In this document: positions 23,966 through 32,077 of the stretch, piece by piece
Numbering within the stretch: the first letter of the stretch is position 1
Layout of the letters: the number at the start of each line of letters is the position of its first letter
The notes under the pieces: model-generated
The model's input: the letters and a program-made list of their open reading frames with translations, nothing else
Told to the model about the DNA's origin: nothing
Database searches by the model: none
Origin: Gracilibacillus alcaliphilus
GTDB lineage: Bacteria; Bacillota; Bacilli; Bacillales; Amphibacillaceae
Direction: 5' to 3'
Length of the DNA: 42,360 bases
Assembly: GCF_016909015.1 (NCBI RefSeq)
Contig: NZ_JAFBFA010000042.1
Location: 1-42,360 of the forward strand
Translations under genes and position numbers: made by a program

Positions 23966-25144
23966 ATGAAAATTGTAATCATACCATCAGGATTTAAAGA
24001 ATGTTTAAGTGCGGAGGAAGTGGCTGCCTCAATGGATTTAGGAGTACGGAGGTTTGACCCATATGTACAAACAGTAATGGTACCTATGATTGACGGTGGG
24101 GAAGGATTTGCTGAAACAATTGTAAAGATAAAAAAAGGAAAACTAATTTCGCAAGAAGTAATCGGACCAGTTCATGACAAGATAGAGAGCCATTTTGGTA
24201 TTTATGAAGAAAATGGAATAAAAACAGCGGTAATTGAAATGGCTGCTGTTGCAGGACTGAAACTAGTTCCACATGCTAAGCGCAATCCTTTGCAAACTAC
24301 TACATTTGGTGTGGGACAATTAATCAAAGCGGCTTTAGATGCAAAGGTGACTCATATTTTAATCGGGTGTGGTGACTCTGGAACATCAGATGGAGGAGCG
24401 GGTATGGCTCAGGCACTAGGTGTGCGTTTTCATGACAAACAGCAGCAAGTACTGGATATCAGCGGCGGTGGGGACTTGCCTCAGATTGCCTATATTGATA
24501 ACTCTGATATAGATCCAAGACTGGCAAACGTGCAGATAGATGTAGCATGTAATTGGCATAACATTCTTTGTGGAGACAAAGGAGTGGCACGTGTCTTTGC
24601 ACCGCAAAAAGGAGCTTCTCCTGAAGAGGTGGAGCAATTGGCATACAATTTAGAGCATTATGCGCAACTTATATGGCAACACAAAGGAATTGATGTAAGA
24701 ACTGCACAGGGGAGTGGAGCTTCAGGCGGGTTAGGAGCGGGCTTACTTGCGTTTACTGAGGCAACATTGCATCCTCGATTTGAAATTATTATGCAATATA
24801 TTCAAATTGAGGAACATATAAAAGGGGCAGACCTTGTTTTAACGGCGGAAGGTTGTTTGGATCATCAAACGCCAAATGGGAAAATACCAGCGGAAGTTGC
24901 AAGGATTGCAGGGTATCTAGGCGTTCCTGTTATTGCAATCACTGGAACAATTGGTGAAGGAGCGAGCGCCAATTATACAAGTGGAATTGCTGCTTATACC
25001 AGTATTATTCAAAGTCCCATATCTTTGGAAAAGGCAATGAAAAATGCCTCTGCATGGATAGCAGATAGTGCAGAAACAGCTGTGAGACAAATTCAGGTTG
25101 GTTATCAAATAGCAGAACGAAAATATAAGCGAGAGATAGTATGA
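23966..25144 (+). CDS. Glycerate kinase (GlxK/GarK family)
   Basis: A cytosolic kinase of 392 residues that phosphorylates D-glycerate with ATP, giving 2- or 3-phosphoglycerate. The start MKIVIIPSGFKE (ATG 23966) has GGGAGG 8 nt upstream; an upstream ATG at 23894 lacks one. Diagnostic blocks are SGFKECLSAEEVA (8-20), PMIDGGEGFAETI (40-52), IEMAAVAGL, the glycine-rich GCGDSGTSDGGAGMAQALG (134-152) and GASGGLGAGLLAF, followed by LTAEGCLDHQTPNGK. The stop overlaps the transporter start (ATGA), giving a two-gene operon for uptake and use of glycerate or a precursor. Confidence 0.92.
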   Translation: MKIVIIPSGFKECLSAEEVAASMDLGVRRFDPYVQTVMVPMIDGGEGFAETIVKIKKGKLISQEVIGPVHDKIESHFGIYEENGIKTAVIEMAAVAGLKLVPHAKRNPLQTTTFGVGQLIKAALDAKVTHILIGCGDSGTSDGGAGMAQALGVRFHDKQQQVLDISGGGDLPQIAYIDNSDIDPRLANVQIDVACNWHNILCGDKGVARVFAPQKGASPEEVEQLAYNLEHYAQLIWQHKGIDVRTAQGSGASGGLGAGLLAFTEATLHPRFEIIMQYIQIEEHIKGADLVLTAEGCLDHQTPNGKIPAEVARIAGYLGVPVIAITGTIGEGASANYTSGIAAYTSIIQSPISLEKAMKNASAWIADSAETAVRQIQVGYQIAERKYKREIV

Positions 25145-26613
25145 ATATGAATGCGGTTACTAGAATGGAAAGAAGAAAATCAACGTCTTTTCAGCTGTTC
25201 AAAGGTTACATGTTTTCCTTGCCGAATTACGCCTATATACTTTTAAGTCTATTTATTGTATTTTGTTTTGCGGTTCTGTATGCCAGTTCATTGAATTATG
25301 ATGGGAAGGTTACACTGATTGTTTTTGCGATAGCAATGACCTTATGGATTACTACCAAACTTCCTGCCGGTTATGTAGCACTTGGAGCCCTTTTGTTGAT
25401 TATCCTCTTAAGAGGAAGTGATACAAGTCTGTTATACGAATCTTTTTCATTAGAAATTGTTTGGTTAATGATTGGCGCATTTGTCATCGGGGAGGCCATC
25501 AAGGTCTCTGGATTTGCCAATAGAATGATGGAGGCTGTTATCAGTCGTTCTACTAACTCGAATGGCGTGTTATTTTATATGATGGCTGCCTTGTCCCTGC
25601 TGTCTATTTTTATTCCTTCTACGTCAGGCAGGGCTGCTATCACTCTGCCTGTTGTAAAGGAATTAGCGAATGTCATCAAGGATAAGAAACAAATACAAAT
25701 TCTGGCTTTATTTGTACCGACTATTATTCTGATGACAACTTCAGCAACTCTTATTGGAGCTGGCTCACATTTAATTGGTGTAGAACTATTAGAAAAAGCA
25801 ACTGGCAAGACCATTTCTTATCTGCAATGGCTTATATGGGGATTGCCATTCGCTGTGTTTATTAGCTTGGTCACTTATTTGGTGGTGCGTTTTCTGTTGG
25901 TTAAAAAGAGTTCTATTCCTTTATCATCAGCAGAGATCAAGAATCAGAGTATGCGTTTAAAAAAGAGGAAAATGACGAAAGATGAAAAGCGAGCATTAAT
26001 GATTATTGGAATGTTGGTGTTGCTATGGTTAACAGAGGGACTTCACGGCTATGATATTGGATTAATAACAATAATCGGTGCATTAGCTTTTATGTCACCT
26101 AAGTTTGGACTGATCTCATGGAAACAAGGTATCGAGGCTGTATCATGGAATTTAATTCTATTCGTATCAGCTGCGACTGCTTTAGGGATAAATTTGGTAG
26201 ATACAGGTGTGGTCAAATGGATTGAGACATCTATTTTTCAGCTGATCACTAGTTTTTCTGACTTTTCTACGTGGGGGATGCTTTGTTTTATTTTAGTTGT
26301 TTCTATTACAAGCCATTTATATATCACTTCTCATACAACAAGGGCTATTGTATTTATACCTGGATTAATTCTGCTGAGTACTTCTTTTGGTTTTAATACA
26401 ACAGCTGTACTATTTTTAGGATTAGTAGGAATGAATTACTGCTTAACGTTTCCGGTAAGTTCCAAAGCACTGCTTGTTTATTTTGAAGCAGAAGAGATGC
26501 ACTATCAAGCCAAAGATCTCATGAAGTTAAGCATGGTATTAATGCCGGTTTATTTCATCAGCATGCTGTTATTTTATTTTACGTATTGGGAATGGACCGG
26601 TTTATCTTTGTGA
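25141..26613 (+). CDS. SLC13/DASS-family anion:sodium symporter
   Basis: A membrane transporter of 490 residues with about twelve helices, coupled to the glycerate kinase gene by a four-base overlap. Family features are GAFVIGEAIKVSGFANRM (about 117-135), the first SNT-like motif IFIPSTSGRAAITLPVV, the second-half SHLYITSHTTRAIVFIPG, and NYCLTFPVSSKALLVYFEA near the C-terminus. DASS proteins take up di- or tricarboxylates or sulfate with Na+. With a glycerate kinase beside it, the substrate may be glycerate, tartronate or a related hydroxy-acid; that is inference. A cytosolic basic loop (MRLKKRKMTKDEKRA) divides the two halves. No regulator gene is adjacent. Confidence 0.87.
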   Translation: MNMNAVTRMERRKSTSFQLFKGYMFSLPNYAYILLSLFIVFCFAVLYASSLNYDGKVTLIVFAIAMTLWITTKLPAGYVALGALLLIILLRGSDTSLLYESFSLEIVWLMIGAFVIGEAIKVSGFANRMMEAVISRSTNSNGVLFYMMAALSLLSIFIPSTSGRAAITLPVVKELANVIKDKKQIQILALFVPTIILMTTSATLIGAGSHLIGVELLEKATGKTISYLQWLIWGLPFAVFISLVTYLVVRFLLVKKSSIPLSSAEIKNQSMRLKKRKMTKDEKRALMIIGMLVLLWLTEGLHGYDIGLITIIGALAFMSPKFGLISWKQGIEAVSWNLILFVSAATALGINLVDTGVVKWIETSIFQLITSFSDFSTWGMLCFILVVSITSHLYITSHTTRAIVFIPGLILLSTSFGFNTTAVLFLGLVGMNYCLTFPVSSKALLVYFEAEEMHYQAKDLMKLSMVLMPVYFISMLLFYFTYWEWTGLSL

Positions 26614-26754
26614 AAAATAGAAGGCATGGTGGATGCTAATCTTAAAGGTTTGTCTATTTCTTGAGTGGAAAATAGTAATACGTTCAATGGTTATTTTATT
26701 TTTTAATCTGGTAAGCTATACTATGATATAAAGCGAGATTAATCGGGGTATTAG

Positions 26755-26811
26755 CGTCCATTCCTCCGCTTAGACATCTTTCCAAGTCGGAAAGTAGGAG
26801 CCACACGGACG
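26755..26811 (+). other. Compact multi-stem structure upstream of acpS
   Basis: Three nested pairings occur in order: CGTCC (26755-26759) with GGACG (26807-26811), CTCC (26764-26767) with GGAG (26797-26800), and CTTTCC with GGAAAG (26778-26783 with 26789-26794) around a 5-nt loop. There is no T-run, so it is not a terminator. It ends 44 nt before the acpS start and would lie in its leader. It may be a leader element or a degenerate repeat. Confidence 0.4.
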
Positions 26812-26855
26812 ACTGCACCGGGATAAACTCTAAATAATTAGATTGGGTGGAGCAG

Positions 26856-27221
26856 ATGATAGCTGGAATTGGAATAGATATCATTGAATTACATAGAATA
26901 GCAGAAATGCTGGAGCGTCAGCCGCGTTTACTGGAGCGGATTTTGACAGAACAGGAGCGGGCAATATTAGAACGCTACAACCCTGATAAGCGCAAGATCG
27001 AATTTATAGCCGGGCGTTTTGCTGCAAAAGAGGCCTTTTCTAAGGCAATGGGAACAGGTCTGGGCAAGTTGAGTTTTTTGGATATTGAAGTGACAACCAA
27101 TGCACAAGGTGCACCTGTCTTAGCGGCTAAGCAATTAAAGGGGGCAACTTGTTTTGTCTCTATCTCTCATAGCGACGATTATGCGGTTGCTCAAGTAATA
27201 ATTGAGAAGGAATCGTCATAA
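26856..27221 (+). CDS. acpS: Holo-[acyl-carrier-protein] synthase
   Basis: This enzyme transfers 4'-phosphopantetheine from CoA to the serine of ACP, starting fatty acid synthesis. It has 121 residues, the same as B. subtilis AcpS, from the ATG at 26856 after GGTGGAG; a GTG three codons upstream overlaps that site. Motifs: GIGIDIIEL (4-12) with Mg2+ ligand D8, RFAAKEAFSKAMGTG (54-68) with E59, and VSISHSDDYAVAQV (101-114). The C-terminus is short and charged. It is followed closely by nnr, ydcC and alr in the order known from B. subtilis, except that nnr is included here. Confidence 0.95.
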   Translation: MIAGIGIDIIELHRIAEMLERQPRLLERILTEQERAILERYNPDKRKIEFIAGRFAAKEAFSKAMGTGLGKLSFLDIEVTTNAQGAPVLAAKQLKGATCFVSISHSDDYAVAQVIIEKESS

Positions 27222-27269
27222 TAAGAGAGGTTGTCTCATACTATTTTAGTGCGGGTAGGAGGGAACAAG

Positions 27270-28778
27270 ATGTACATCGTAACCGCGGAAGAAATGTACG
27301 AAATAGATCGGTATGCGATAGAAGAAAAGGGAATTCAGGGTAAAATTTTAATGGAGAACGCAGGTGCTCAAGTTGCCAAGGCAATGATCCATGATCATGG
27401 AAAGCGGTCAAAAGCCGCCATAGTAGTCGGAAGTGGAAATAATGGCGGTGATGGTTTTGTTATTGCACGCTATTTACAGGAGTTCGGCTGTGAGGTGACC
27501 GTTTTTCAGATAGTTGCCGATCACAAGATAGCAGGGGATGCTGCATACCATAAACAGTTATGGTTGCAAGCAGGTGGAGCGCTCACACAGATTAAGGAGG
27601 CTGCTGATTTAAAGGAGAGATTAGCTCTGTTTGATATCGTGGTCGACGCTATCTTAGGAATTGGTGTCAAAGGTAATCTTCGTGAACCAATTCGCAGTAT
27701 GATCAATGCGATCAATCAGTTATCGGTTAAGACCATCGCAGTGGATATTCCAAGTGGTTTACCTGCTGCAGACGATCATTCGGTCGATATAGCTGTTGAA
27801 GCGGACTATACCTATATCATTGACGCTCCCAAACAATCATTATTTTGTGAAGGGATGACCTGCTACTATGGCAGTTGGCAGGTACTGCCGATTGGTATTC
27901 CCAGTCAAGCGTATGCTGCTATACAGAGGGGGCTGTGGCGGCAGCGAGATGTCCAGGCTAGCTTGCCGAGGCGAGAGGTATTTTCTCATAAAGGGAGTCA
28001 TGGCAAAGGAGCGGTAATAGGTGGTCAATTAACGATGCCTGGTTCGATCTGTTTGTCAGCAAAGGCAGCACTTCGCTCAGGGGCAGGGCTAGTAACAGTC
28101 GCTACATTGAGAGAGAATATTGTGATTGTAACAAATCAATGCGTGGAAGCGACTTATCATGTCCTACCTGATTTTACCGCACCTTTAAGTGAATCTAGTC
28201 TGCATACGTTAGCCAGTTATGACGCAATTGCGGTTGGCATGGGGATGGGAAGAGAACCCTCTGAATTGGTCCAAGCGTTATTGCAGGATACGGATGTACC
28301 TTTATTAATTGATGCAGATGGCCTGTATCAGTTAAAGCCATTATTAGCGAAAGGCTGGAATCGAATGGCTCCGGTGGTGATTACCCCTCATTATGGGGAG
28401 ATGGCTATGCTGACAGGACAAGACGTTGCTTCATTAAAACAAGCCCCTTTCTCCATATCACAACAGTTTGCAGCAAGATATCAGGTCTATGTGGTGCTGA
28501 AAGGTAAATATACCATAATCACCAGTCCAAACGGTCAACAAATGGTTAGTGATCAAGGCAATGCGGGCTTAGCTAAAGGCGGAACAGGTGACGTTTTATC
28601 TGGTATTTTATTGACGATGTTGATGCAGCATGATGAGGTAATGCCAGCCTTAGCAAATGGATGTTATGTGCATGGAAGAGCGGCAGAAATTCTCGTCGAG
28701 CGGCAGCATACGACCACAGATTTGCTGGCAAGCGATGTGATTGAAGGTCTATCGCAAGTATTTCGTACATTAACTTAA
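27270..28778 (+). CDS. nnr: Bifunctional NAD(P)H-hydrate epimerase / ADP-dependent dehydratase
   Basis: A metabolite-repair enzyme of 502 residues that turns damaged NADHX/NADPHX back into NAD(P)H. The YjeF_N epimerase domain (about 1-215) shows GSGNNGGDGFVIARYL (54-69), VVDAILGIGVKG and DIPSGLPA. The ribokinase-like dehydratase domain (about 225-500) shows SHKGSHGKGAVIGG, DADGLYQL, TPHYGEMAML and KGGTGDVLSGILL, with the catalytic D. Start: ATG at 27270 after TAGGAGGG; an in-frame upstream ATG at 27231 has no ribosome site. It is 48 nt from acpS and likely co-transcribed. B. subtilis has the two activities on separate genes; here they are fused, as in many other bacteria. Confidence 0.95.
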   Translation: MYIVTAEEMYEIDRYAIEEKGIQGKILMENAGAQVAKAMIHDHGKRSKAAIVVGSGNNGGDGFVIARYLQEFGCEVTVFQIVADHKIAGDAAYHKQLWLQAGGALTQIKEAADLKERLALFDIVVDAILGIGVKGNLREPIRSMINAINQLSVKTIAVDIPSGLPAADDHSVDIAVEADYTYIIDAPKQSLFCEGMTCYYGSWQVLPIGIPSQAYAAIQRGLWRQRDVQASLPRREVFSHKGSHGKGAVIGGQLTMPGSICLSAKAALRSGAGLVTVATLRENIVIVTNQCVEATYHVLPDFTAPLSESSLHTLASYDAIAVGMGMGREPSELVQALLQDTDVPLLIDADGLYQLKPLLAKGWNRMAPVVITPHYGEMAMLTGQDVASLKQAPFSISQQFAARYQVYVVLKGKYTIITSPNGQQMVSDQGNAGLAKGGTGDVLSGILLTMLMQHDEVMPALANGCYVHGRAAEILVERQHTTTDLLASDVIEGLSQVFRTLT

Positions 28779-28831
28779 CGTGTGATTGTTCCCTTTGTCC
28801 ACTTTAGAGGAGGCAAAGGAGAGATGTCGCG

Positions 28832-29851
28832 ATGAAGAAATATAGCCTATTGATTATTGGCGTGCTGCTGTGCTTGGTATTAGCTGCATGTGGGGAAAAG
28901 TCAAAAGAAGATGTCATGGAGAAATTGGAAAGCGTTGCAGAGGACATGGGTTCTTATCAGTCTCAAGCAATGATGACCTTAGAGATAGGGAAAGAAGAGC
29001 AAGTCTACCTTGTTGAGGTTGCTCATAAGAAAGACGATTTTTATCGTGTTCTTTTGAAAAATGAGCAAGATGATGAGGGAAGCCAAATCATTCTGCGTAA
29101 TGCCGATGGGGTGTTTGTTCTGACACCAGCATTAAATAAAAGTTTTCAATTTCAGAGTGAGTGGCCGACCAATAACAGCCAGCCTTACTTGTTCCAATCA
29201 CTGCTTCAGGATATAGAGAATGACAGTGAAGCAGGGTTTAAGTCAACAGAGAATTATTATGTGTTTGAGACGAAAACAAGTTATGAAAGTAACAGCAACT
29301 TACCGTATCAAACCATTTATTTTGATAAGAAGACCTATACACCTGTATTGGTCGAGGTGCTAGATCAAGATAAAAATCCGTTAGTAAAGGTGGAATTCAG
29401 CAGCTTTGACATAGATGCAGACTTGCCGGAAAATACTTTTGATATGGAAACGAATATGACAAGCAGTATCTTCGGTGTGCCGGTGATGGCTCAGGAAGAT
29501 CTGCCAAGCACACTCACTGTTCTATATCCTAATGAACCAATGGGGGCAGAATTAGTTGAGGAAAATCAAATGGATACGGAAAATGGTAAGCGCGTCCTGC
29601 TTTCCTATCAAGGAGAGAAAGATTTTACAATCATTCAAGAGACGTTGAATGTTTCTCCAACAAGTGCTGCTATTCCAGAGACAGTTTCTGGTGAACCGGT
29701 CGATCTTGGCTTTACGGTCGGCGCCTTCTCTGATAATTCATTAGAATGGTACCACCAAGGCGTACAGTACTTCCTAGCTAGTGAGCAATTGACGAAAGAA
29801 GAAATGCGTGAGGTTGCCAGATCTATGTCAACAGAGGAAGCTATCAAGTGA
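28832..29851 (+). CDS. ydcC: LolA-like lipoprotein (YdcC)
   Basis: A membrane-anchored lipoprotein of 339 residues, close to the roughly 337 of B. subtilis YdcC. The signal peptide ends in LVLAACGEK with lipidated C20. The mature part has a LolA/LppX-type fold pattern: a helix (EKLESVAEDMGSYQSQAMMTLE), then alternating beta strands with VLLKNEQDDEGSQIILRN and PYQTIYFDKKTYTPVLVEV. The role is unknown; in B. subtilis the gene is expressed in the sporulation programme and lies between acpS and alr, as here. The start ATG 28832 is 10 nt after AAAGGAG, and a four-codon ATG...TGA mini-frame (28824-28835) lies between, overlapping the start, which might modulate initiation. A terminator follows. Confidence 0.88.
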   Translation: MKKYSLLIIGVLLCLVLAACGEKSKEDVMEKLESVAEDMGSYQSQAMMTLEIGKEEQVYLVEVAHKKDDFYRVLLKNEQDDEGSQIILRNADGVFVLTPALNKSFQFQSEWPTNNSQPYLFQSLLQDIENDSEAGFKSTENYYVFETKTSYESNSNLPYQTIYFDKKTYTPVLVEVLDQDKNPLVKVEFSSFDIDADLPENTFDMETNMTSSIFGVPVMAQEDLPSTLTVLYPNEPMGAELVEENQMDTENGKRVLLSYQGEKDFTIIQETLNVSPTSAAIPETVSGEPVDLGFTVGAFSDNSLEWYHQGVQYFLASEQLTKEEMREVARSMSTEEAIK

Positions 29852-29869
29852 TGAAAAAATACTTGTCGT

Positions 29870-29907
29870 AACTGTTGAGAATCGACTTTCTCAGCAGTTA
29901 TTTTTTT
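29870..29907 (+). terminator. Terminator after ydcC
   Basis: Twelve-base stem AACTGTTGAGAA (29870-29881) with TTCTCAGCAGTT (29888-29899), one G-T wobble, a 6-nt loop and ATTTTTTT. Confidence 0.92.
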
Positions 29908-29933
29908 CACAAAAGGATCGTCTCGAGAAGGCG

Positions 29934-30004
29934 AGTGGCCATCATTCTCTTCAAGCGGCCATTAACTGTCACAGAGTGGCCAGTAAACAGCTATAAGAGG
30001 CCAC
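29934..30004. repeat. Four GGCC boxes spaced about 21 bp apart, upstream of alr
   Basis: GGCC occurs at 29937-29940, 29957-29960, 29978-29981 and 29999-30002, three times as G(T/C)GGCCA and once inverted as AGGCCACT. The spacing is 20, 21 and 21 bp, i.e. two turns of DNA, so all face the same side of the helix. It lies between the ydcC terminator and the alr promoter. A tandem operator is possible. Confidence 0.4.
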
Positions 30005-30041
30005 TAGTACACCACACACACCTTAGGCTCAAGGACTGTCT

Positions 30042-30070
30042 TTGCGCTTTGCGTATAATCGGTTTATAAT
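30042..30070 (+). promoter_or_regulatory. alr promoter
   Basis: A perfect -10 TATAAT (30065-30070) has TTGCGC (30042-30047) 17 bases upstream. A second TATAAT at 30054-30059 has no good -35. The start would be about 30076, giving a leader of 30 nt. Confidence 0.65.
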
Positions 30071-30105
30071 GATAATCGTGTTAATTAAAAAGAAGGAGTC
30101 TTACA

Positions 30106-31248
30106 ATGAATAAAAATTTTTACCGAGATTCATGGGTAGAAGTGAATTTGGATCATATTATATATAATATACAGCAACTCCGAAATAGATTATCAGACAA
30201 AACGAAGATATATGCAGTAGTCAAAGCAAATGGTTACGGACATGGGGATGTAGAAGTCGCAAAGGCTGCTTTAGCCGGAGGTGCCGACCGGCTAGCTGTC
30301 GCATTGTTGGATGAGGCATTGCAATTAAGGGAAGCCGGTATTACCGCACCTATCTTGGTGATGGGCTGGATACGTCCGGAAGATGCTGTTACTGCTGTAC
30401 AGCATGACATTACGATTACATGTTTTCAAAAGGAATGGCTGGAGGCATTACAGCAATATGACCTGCCTAAGCCGCTAAAAGTCCATATGAAATGGGATAC
30501 TGGCATGGGCCGGATTGGGATTAGAAGTGAACAAGAATTGCTGGAGATTCTGCCATATGTAACGGTTGATCATGTGGAATTAGAAGGGATCTTTACTCAC
30601 TTTGCCACGGCAGATGAAGGCAGTACAGAGCTATTTGAATTCCAACTAGCTCAATTTAATAAATTATGGTGCCTTTTTCAAGCTAAATGGGAAGGTGAGC
30701 CCGTATTGCTTCATACAGGTAATAGTGCTGCCAGCATGCGTTTTCCTGAGAAGATGTTCGATTATGTCCGCTATGGTATCAGTATGTACGGCTTATATCC
30801 TTCTCCTGTTGTCAAAGAGGAACAGCCTATCGATTTGAAACCAGCTTTCTCTTTACAAAGTCGTCTCATCCATGTCAAAAAGGTGGAGAAAGGGGCAACG
30901 ATTAGTTATGGCGCCACTTATGCAGCGAAAGAAGAAGAATGGATTGGAACGATTCCTTTAGGATATGCGGATGGCATTCGCCGGGCTTTGCAGGGTGCCG
31001 AGGTGCTTGTCAATGGCGAGCGTTGTGAAATAGTAGGGCGTATTTGTATGGATCAATTGATGGTGAGGCTATCGAAAAGTGCACAAGTGGGCGATCTAGT
31101 GACATTGATAGGTGAACAAGGAAACCAAAGGATTGAAATGGATGAATGGGCAGATTATTTGGATACGATTAACTATGAAATCGCCTGTATGATTAGTTAT
31201 CGCGTGCCAAGAATATATCTGTCAGAGAAAGAGAAAATTGTCGAATAA
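30106..31248 (+). CDS. alr: Alanine racemase
   Basis: A PLP-dependent enzyme of 380 residues that converts L-alanine to D-alanine for peptidoglycan. The N-terminal TIM barrel carries the PLP-binding lysine K40 in VVKANGYGHGD. The C-terminal beta domain carries the second catalytic residue Y268 in TISYGATYAA. The blocks MKWDTGMGRIGIR (128-140), HTGNSAASMRFP and YGISMYGLYPS are also standard. Start: ATG at 30106 after AAGGAG. It has its own promoter after the ydcC terminator and lies upstream of the ndoAI-ndoA toxin-antitoxin pair, as in B. subtilis. Confidence 0.95.
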   Translation: MNKNFYRDSWVEVNLDHIIYNIQQLRNRLSDKTKIYAVVKANGYGHGDVEVAKAALAGGADRLAVALLDEALQLREAGITAPILVMGWIRPEDAVTAVQHDITITCFQKEWLEALQQYDLPKPLKVHMKWDTGMGRIGIRSEQELLEILPYVTVDHVELEGIFTHFATADEGSTELFEFQLAQFNKLWCLFQAKWEGEPVLLHTGNSAASMRFPEKMFDYVRYGISMYGLYPSPVVKEEQPIDLKPAFSLQSRLIHVKKVEKGATISYGATYAAKEEEWIGTIPLGYADGIRRALQGAEVLVNGERCEIVGRICMDQLMVRLSKSAQVGDLVTLIGEQGNQRIEMDEWADYLDTINYEIACMISYRVPRIYLSEKEKIVE

Positions 31249-31312
31249 GCGAGATAAAACTTCTGTTACTAAAGATCTTGTTGAAAAATAATTAAAATAT
31301 TAGAAAACCCCT

Positions 31313-31341
31313 TTGCAATGGCATATTTTGAATGGTATGAT
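31313..31341 (+). promoter_or_regulatory. Promoter of the ndoAI-ndoA pair
   Basis: -35 TTGCAA (31313-31318), 17 bases, -10 TATGAT (31336-31341). It lies about 50 bases upstream of the antitoxin start. Confidence 0.6.
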
Positions 31342-31392
31342 AGTGTTAATTGAATGAATTAGGTATGTTTATGTCGGTGGAGGTGGATGATT

Positions 31393-31668
31393 TTGTCTGA
31401 AGATCTAAAAGAAGTTGCGGTACGCTTACCAAAAAACCTGCTGAATGAGGTGGATGGCTTGATGAAAAGCGAAAATAGTAATTTAAGCGACTTTATTTGC
31501 CAAGCAACCAAAACTTACTTGCAGGAAACAAAAAAGCGCCATATACAAGAGGCGATGCAAAAGGGCTATATGGAAATGGCTAATATCAATTTAAATATTG
31601 CTTCAGAAGCTTTCCAAGCGGAAGAGGAGGCCGAAATCACCCTAGAACGCTTAGTGAGCGGGGTGTAG
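31393..31668 (+). CDS. ndoAI: Antitoxin EndoAI (ribbon-helix-helix, MazE-like role)
   Basis: An antitoxin of 91 residues that binds and inhibits the EndoA RNase. An N-terminal ribbon-helix-helix (EVAVRLPKNLLNEVDGLM) binds DNA for autoregulation. The C-terminal half, with RHIQEAMQKGYMEMANINLN and AEEEAEITLERLVSGV, wraps the toxin; GYMEMA-INLNI and ERLVSG are shared with B. subtilis EndoAI. I chose TTG at 31393 because GGAGGTG (31379-31385) is 7 nt upstream; the ATG at 31387 is only one base after that site. The toxin gene follows after 3 bases, so the two are co-translated. Confidence 0.92.
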   Translation: MSEDLKEVAVRLPKNLLNEVDGLMKSENSNLSDFICQATKTYLQETKKRHIQEAMQKGYMEMANINLNIASEAFQAEEEAEITLERLVSGV

Positions 31669-31671
31669 CCT

Positions 31672-32022
31672 TTGAAGGTCAAACGAGGCGACGTATATTT
31701 CGCCGATCTTTCTCCCGTTGTGGGGTCTGAACAAGGTGGCGTCCGGCCTGTGTTAGTTTTGCAAAATGATATTGGAAATCGTTTTAGCCCAACCGTTATT
31801 GTAGCGGCTATTACGGCGCAAATACAAAAAGCGAAATTACCAACACATGTCGAAATTGATGCGGAAAAGTACGGTTTCGAGCGTAATTCAGTCATTTTAT
31901 TGGAACAGATTAGAACGATTGATAAACAACGATTAACAGATAAGATTACACAATTAGACAGTACCATGATGGAAAAAATCGATAAAGGATTAGAAATCAG
32001 TTTGGGTTTAACCGATTTCTGA
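31672..32022 (+). CDS. ndoA: mRNA endoribonuclease EndoA (MazF family toxin)
   Basis: A toxin of 116 residues with the PemK/MazF SH3-like fold that cleaves mRNA at a short U-A-C-containing site in the B. subtilis homologue. The N-terminus VKRGDVYFADLSPVVGSEQG and VRPVLVLQND, with its conserved arginine, are the RNA-binding and catalytic part; VIVAAITAQIQKAKLPTHV and VILLEQIRTIDKQRL follow. Length and sequence are close to EndoA/YdcE. The start is TTG at 31672, three bases after the antitoxin stop, with GCGGGGTG as ribosome site inside the antitoxin gene. The weak TTG start fits limited toxin synthesis. A terminator follows. Confidence 0.93.
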   Translation: MKVKRGDVYFADLSPVVGSEQGGVRPVLVLQNDIGNRFSPTVIVAAITAQIQKAKLPTHVEIDAEKYGFERNSVILLEQIRTIDKQRLTDKITQLDSTMMEKIDKGLEISLGLTDF

Positions 32023-32035
32023 TCCATTATCCCCT

Positions 32036-32077
32036 AAGCACCCTAGCTTTTTGAATATGAGAGGCTGGGTGCTTTTT
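32036..32077 (+). terminator. Terminator of ndoAI-ndoA
   Basis: AAGCACCC[T]AGC (32036-32047) pairs with GCTGGGTGCTT (32064-32074), with one bulged T, followed by TTT. Thus the toxin-antitoxin unit is closed off from rsbR. Confidence 0.82.

Noticed and set aside
31566..32027. 153-codon open frame antisense to ndoAI-ndoA
   Set aside because: Entirely covers two well-recognised toxin-antitoxin genes on the other strand; cysteine/serine-rich product without family features is a shadow frame.
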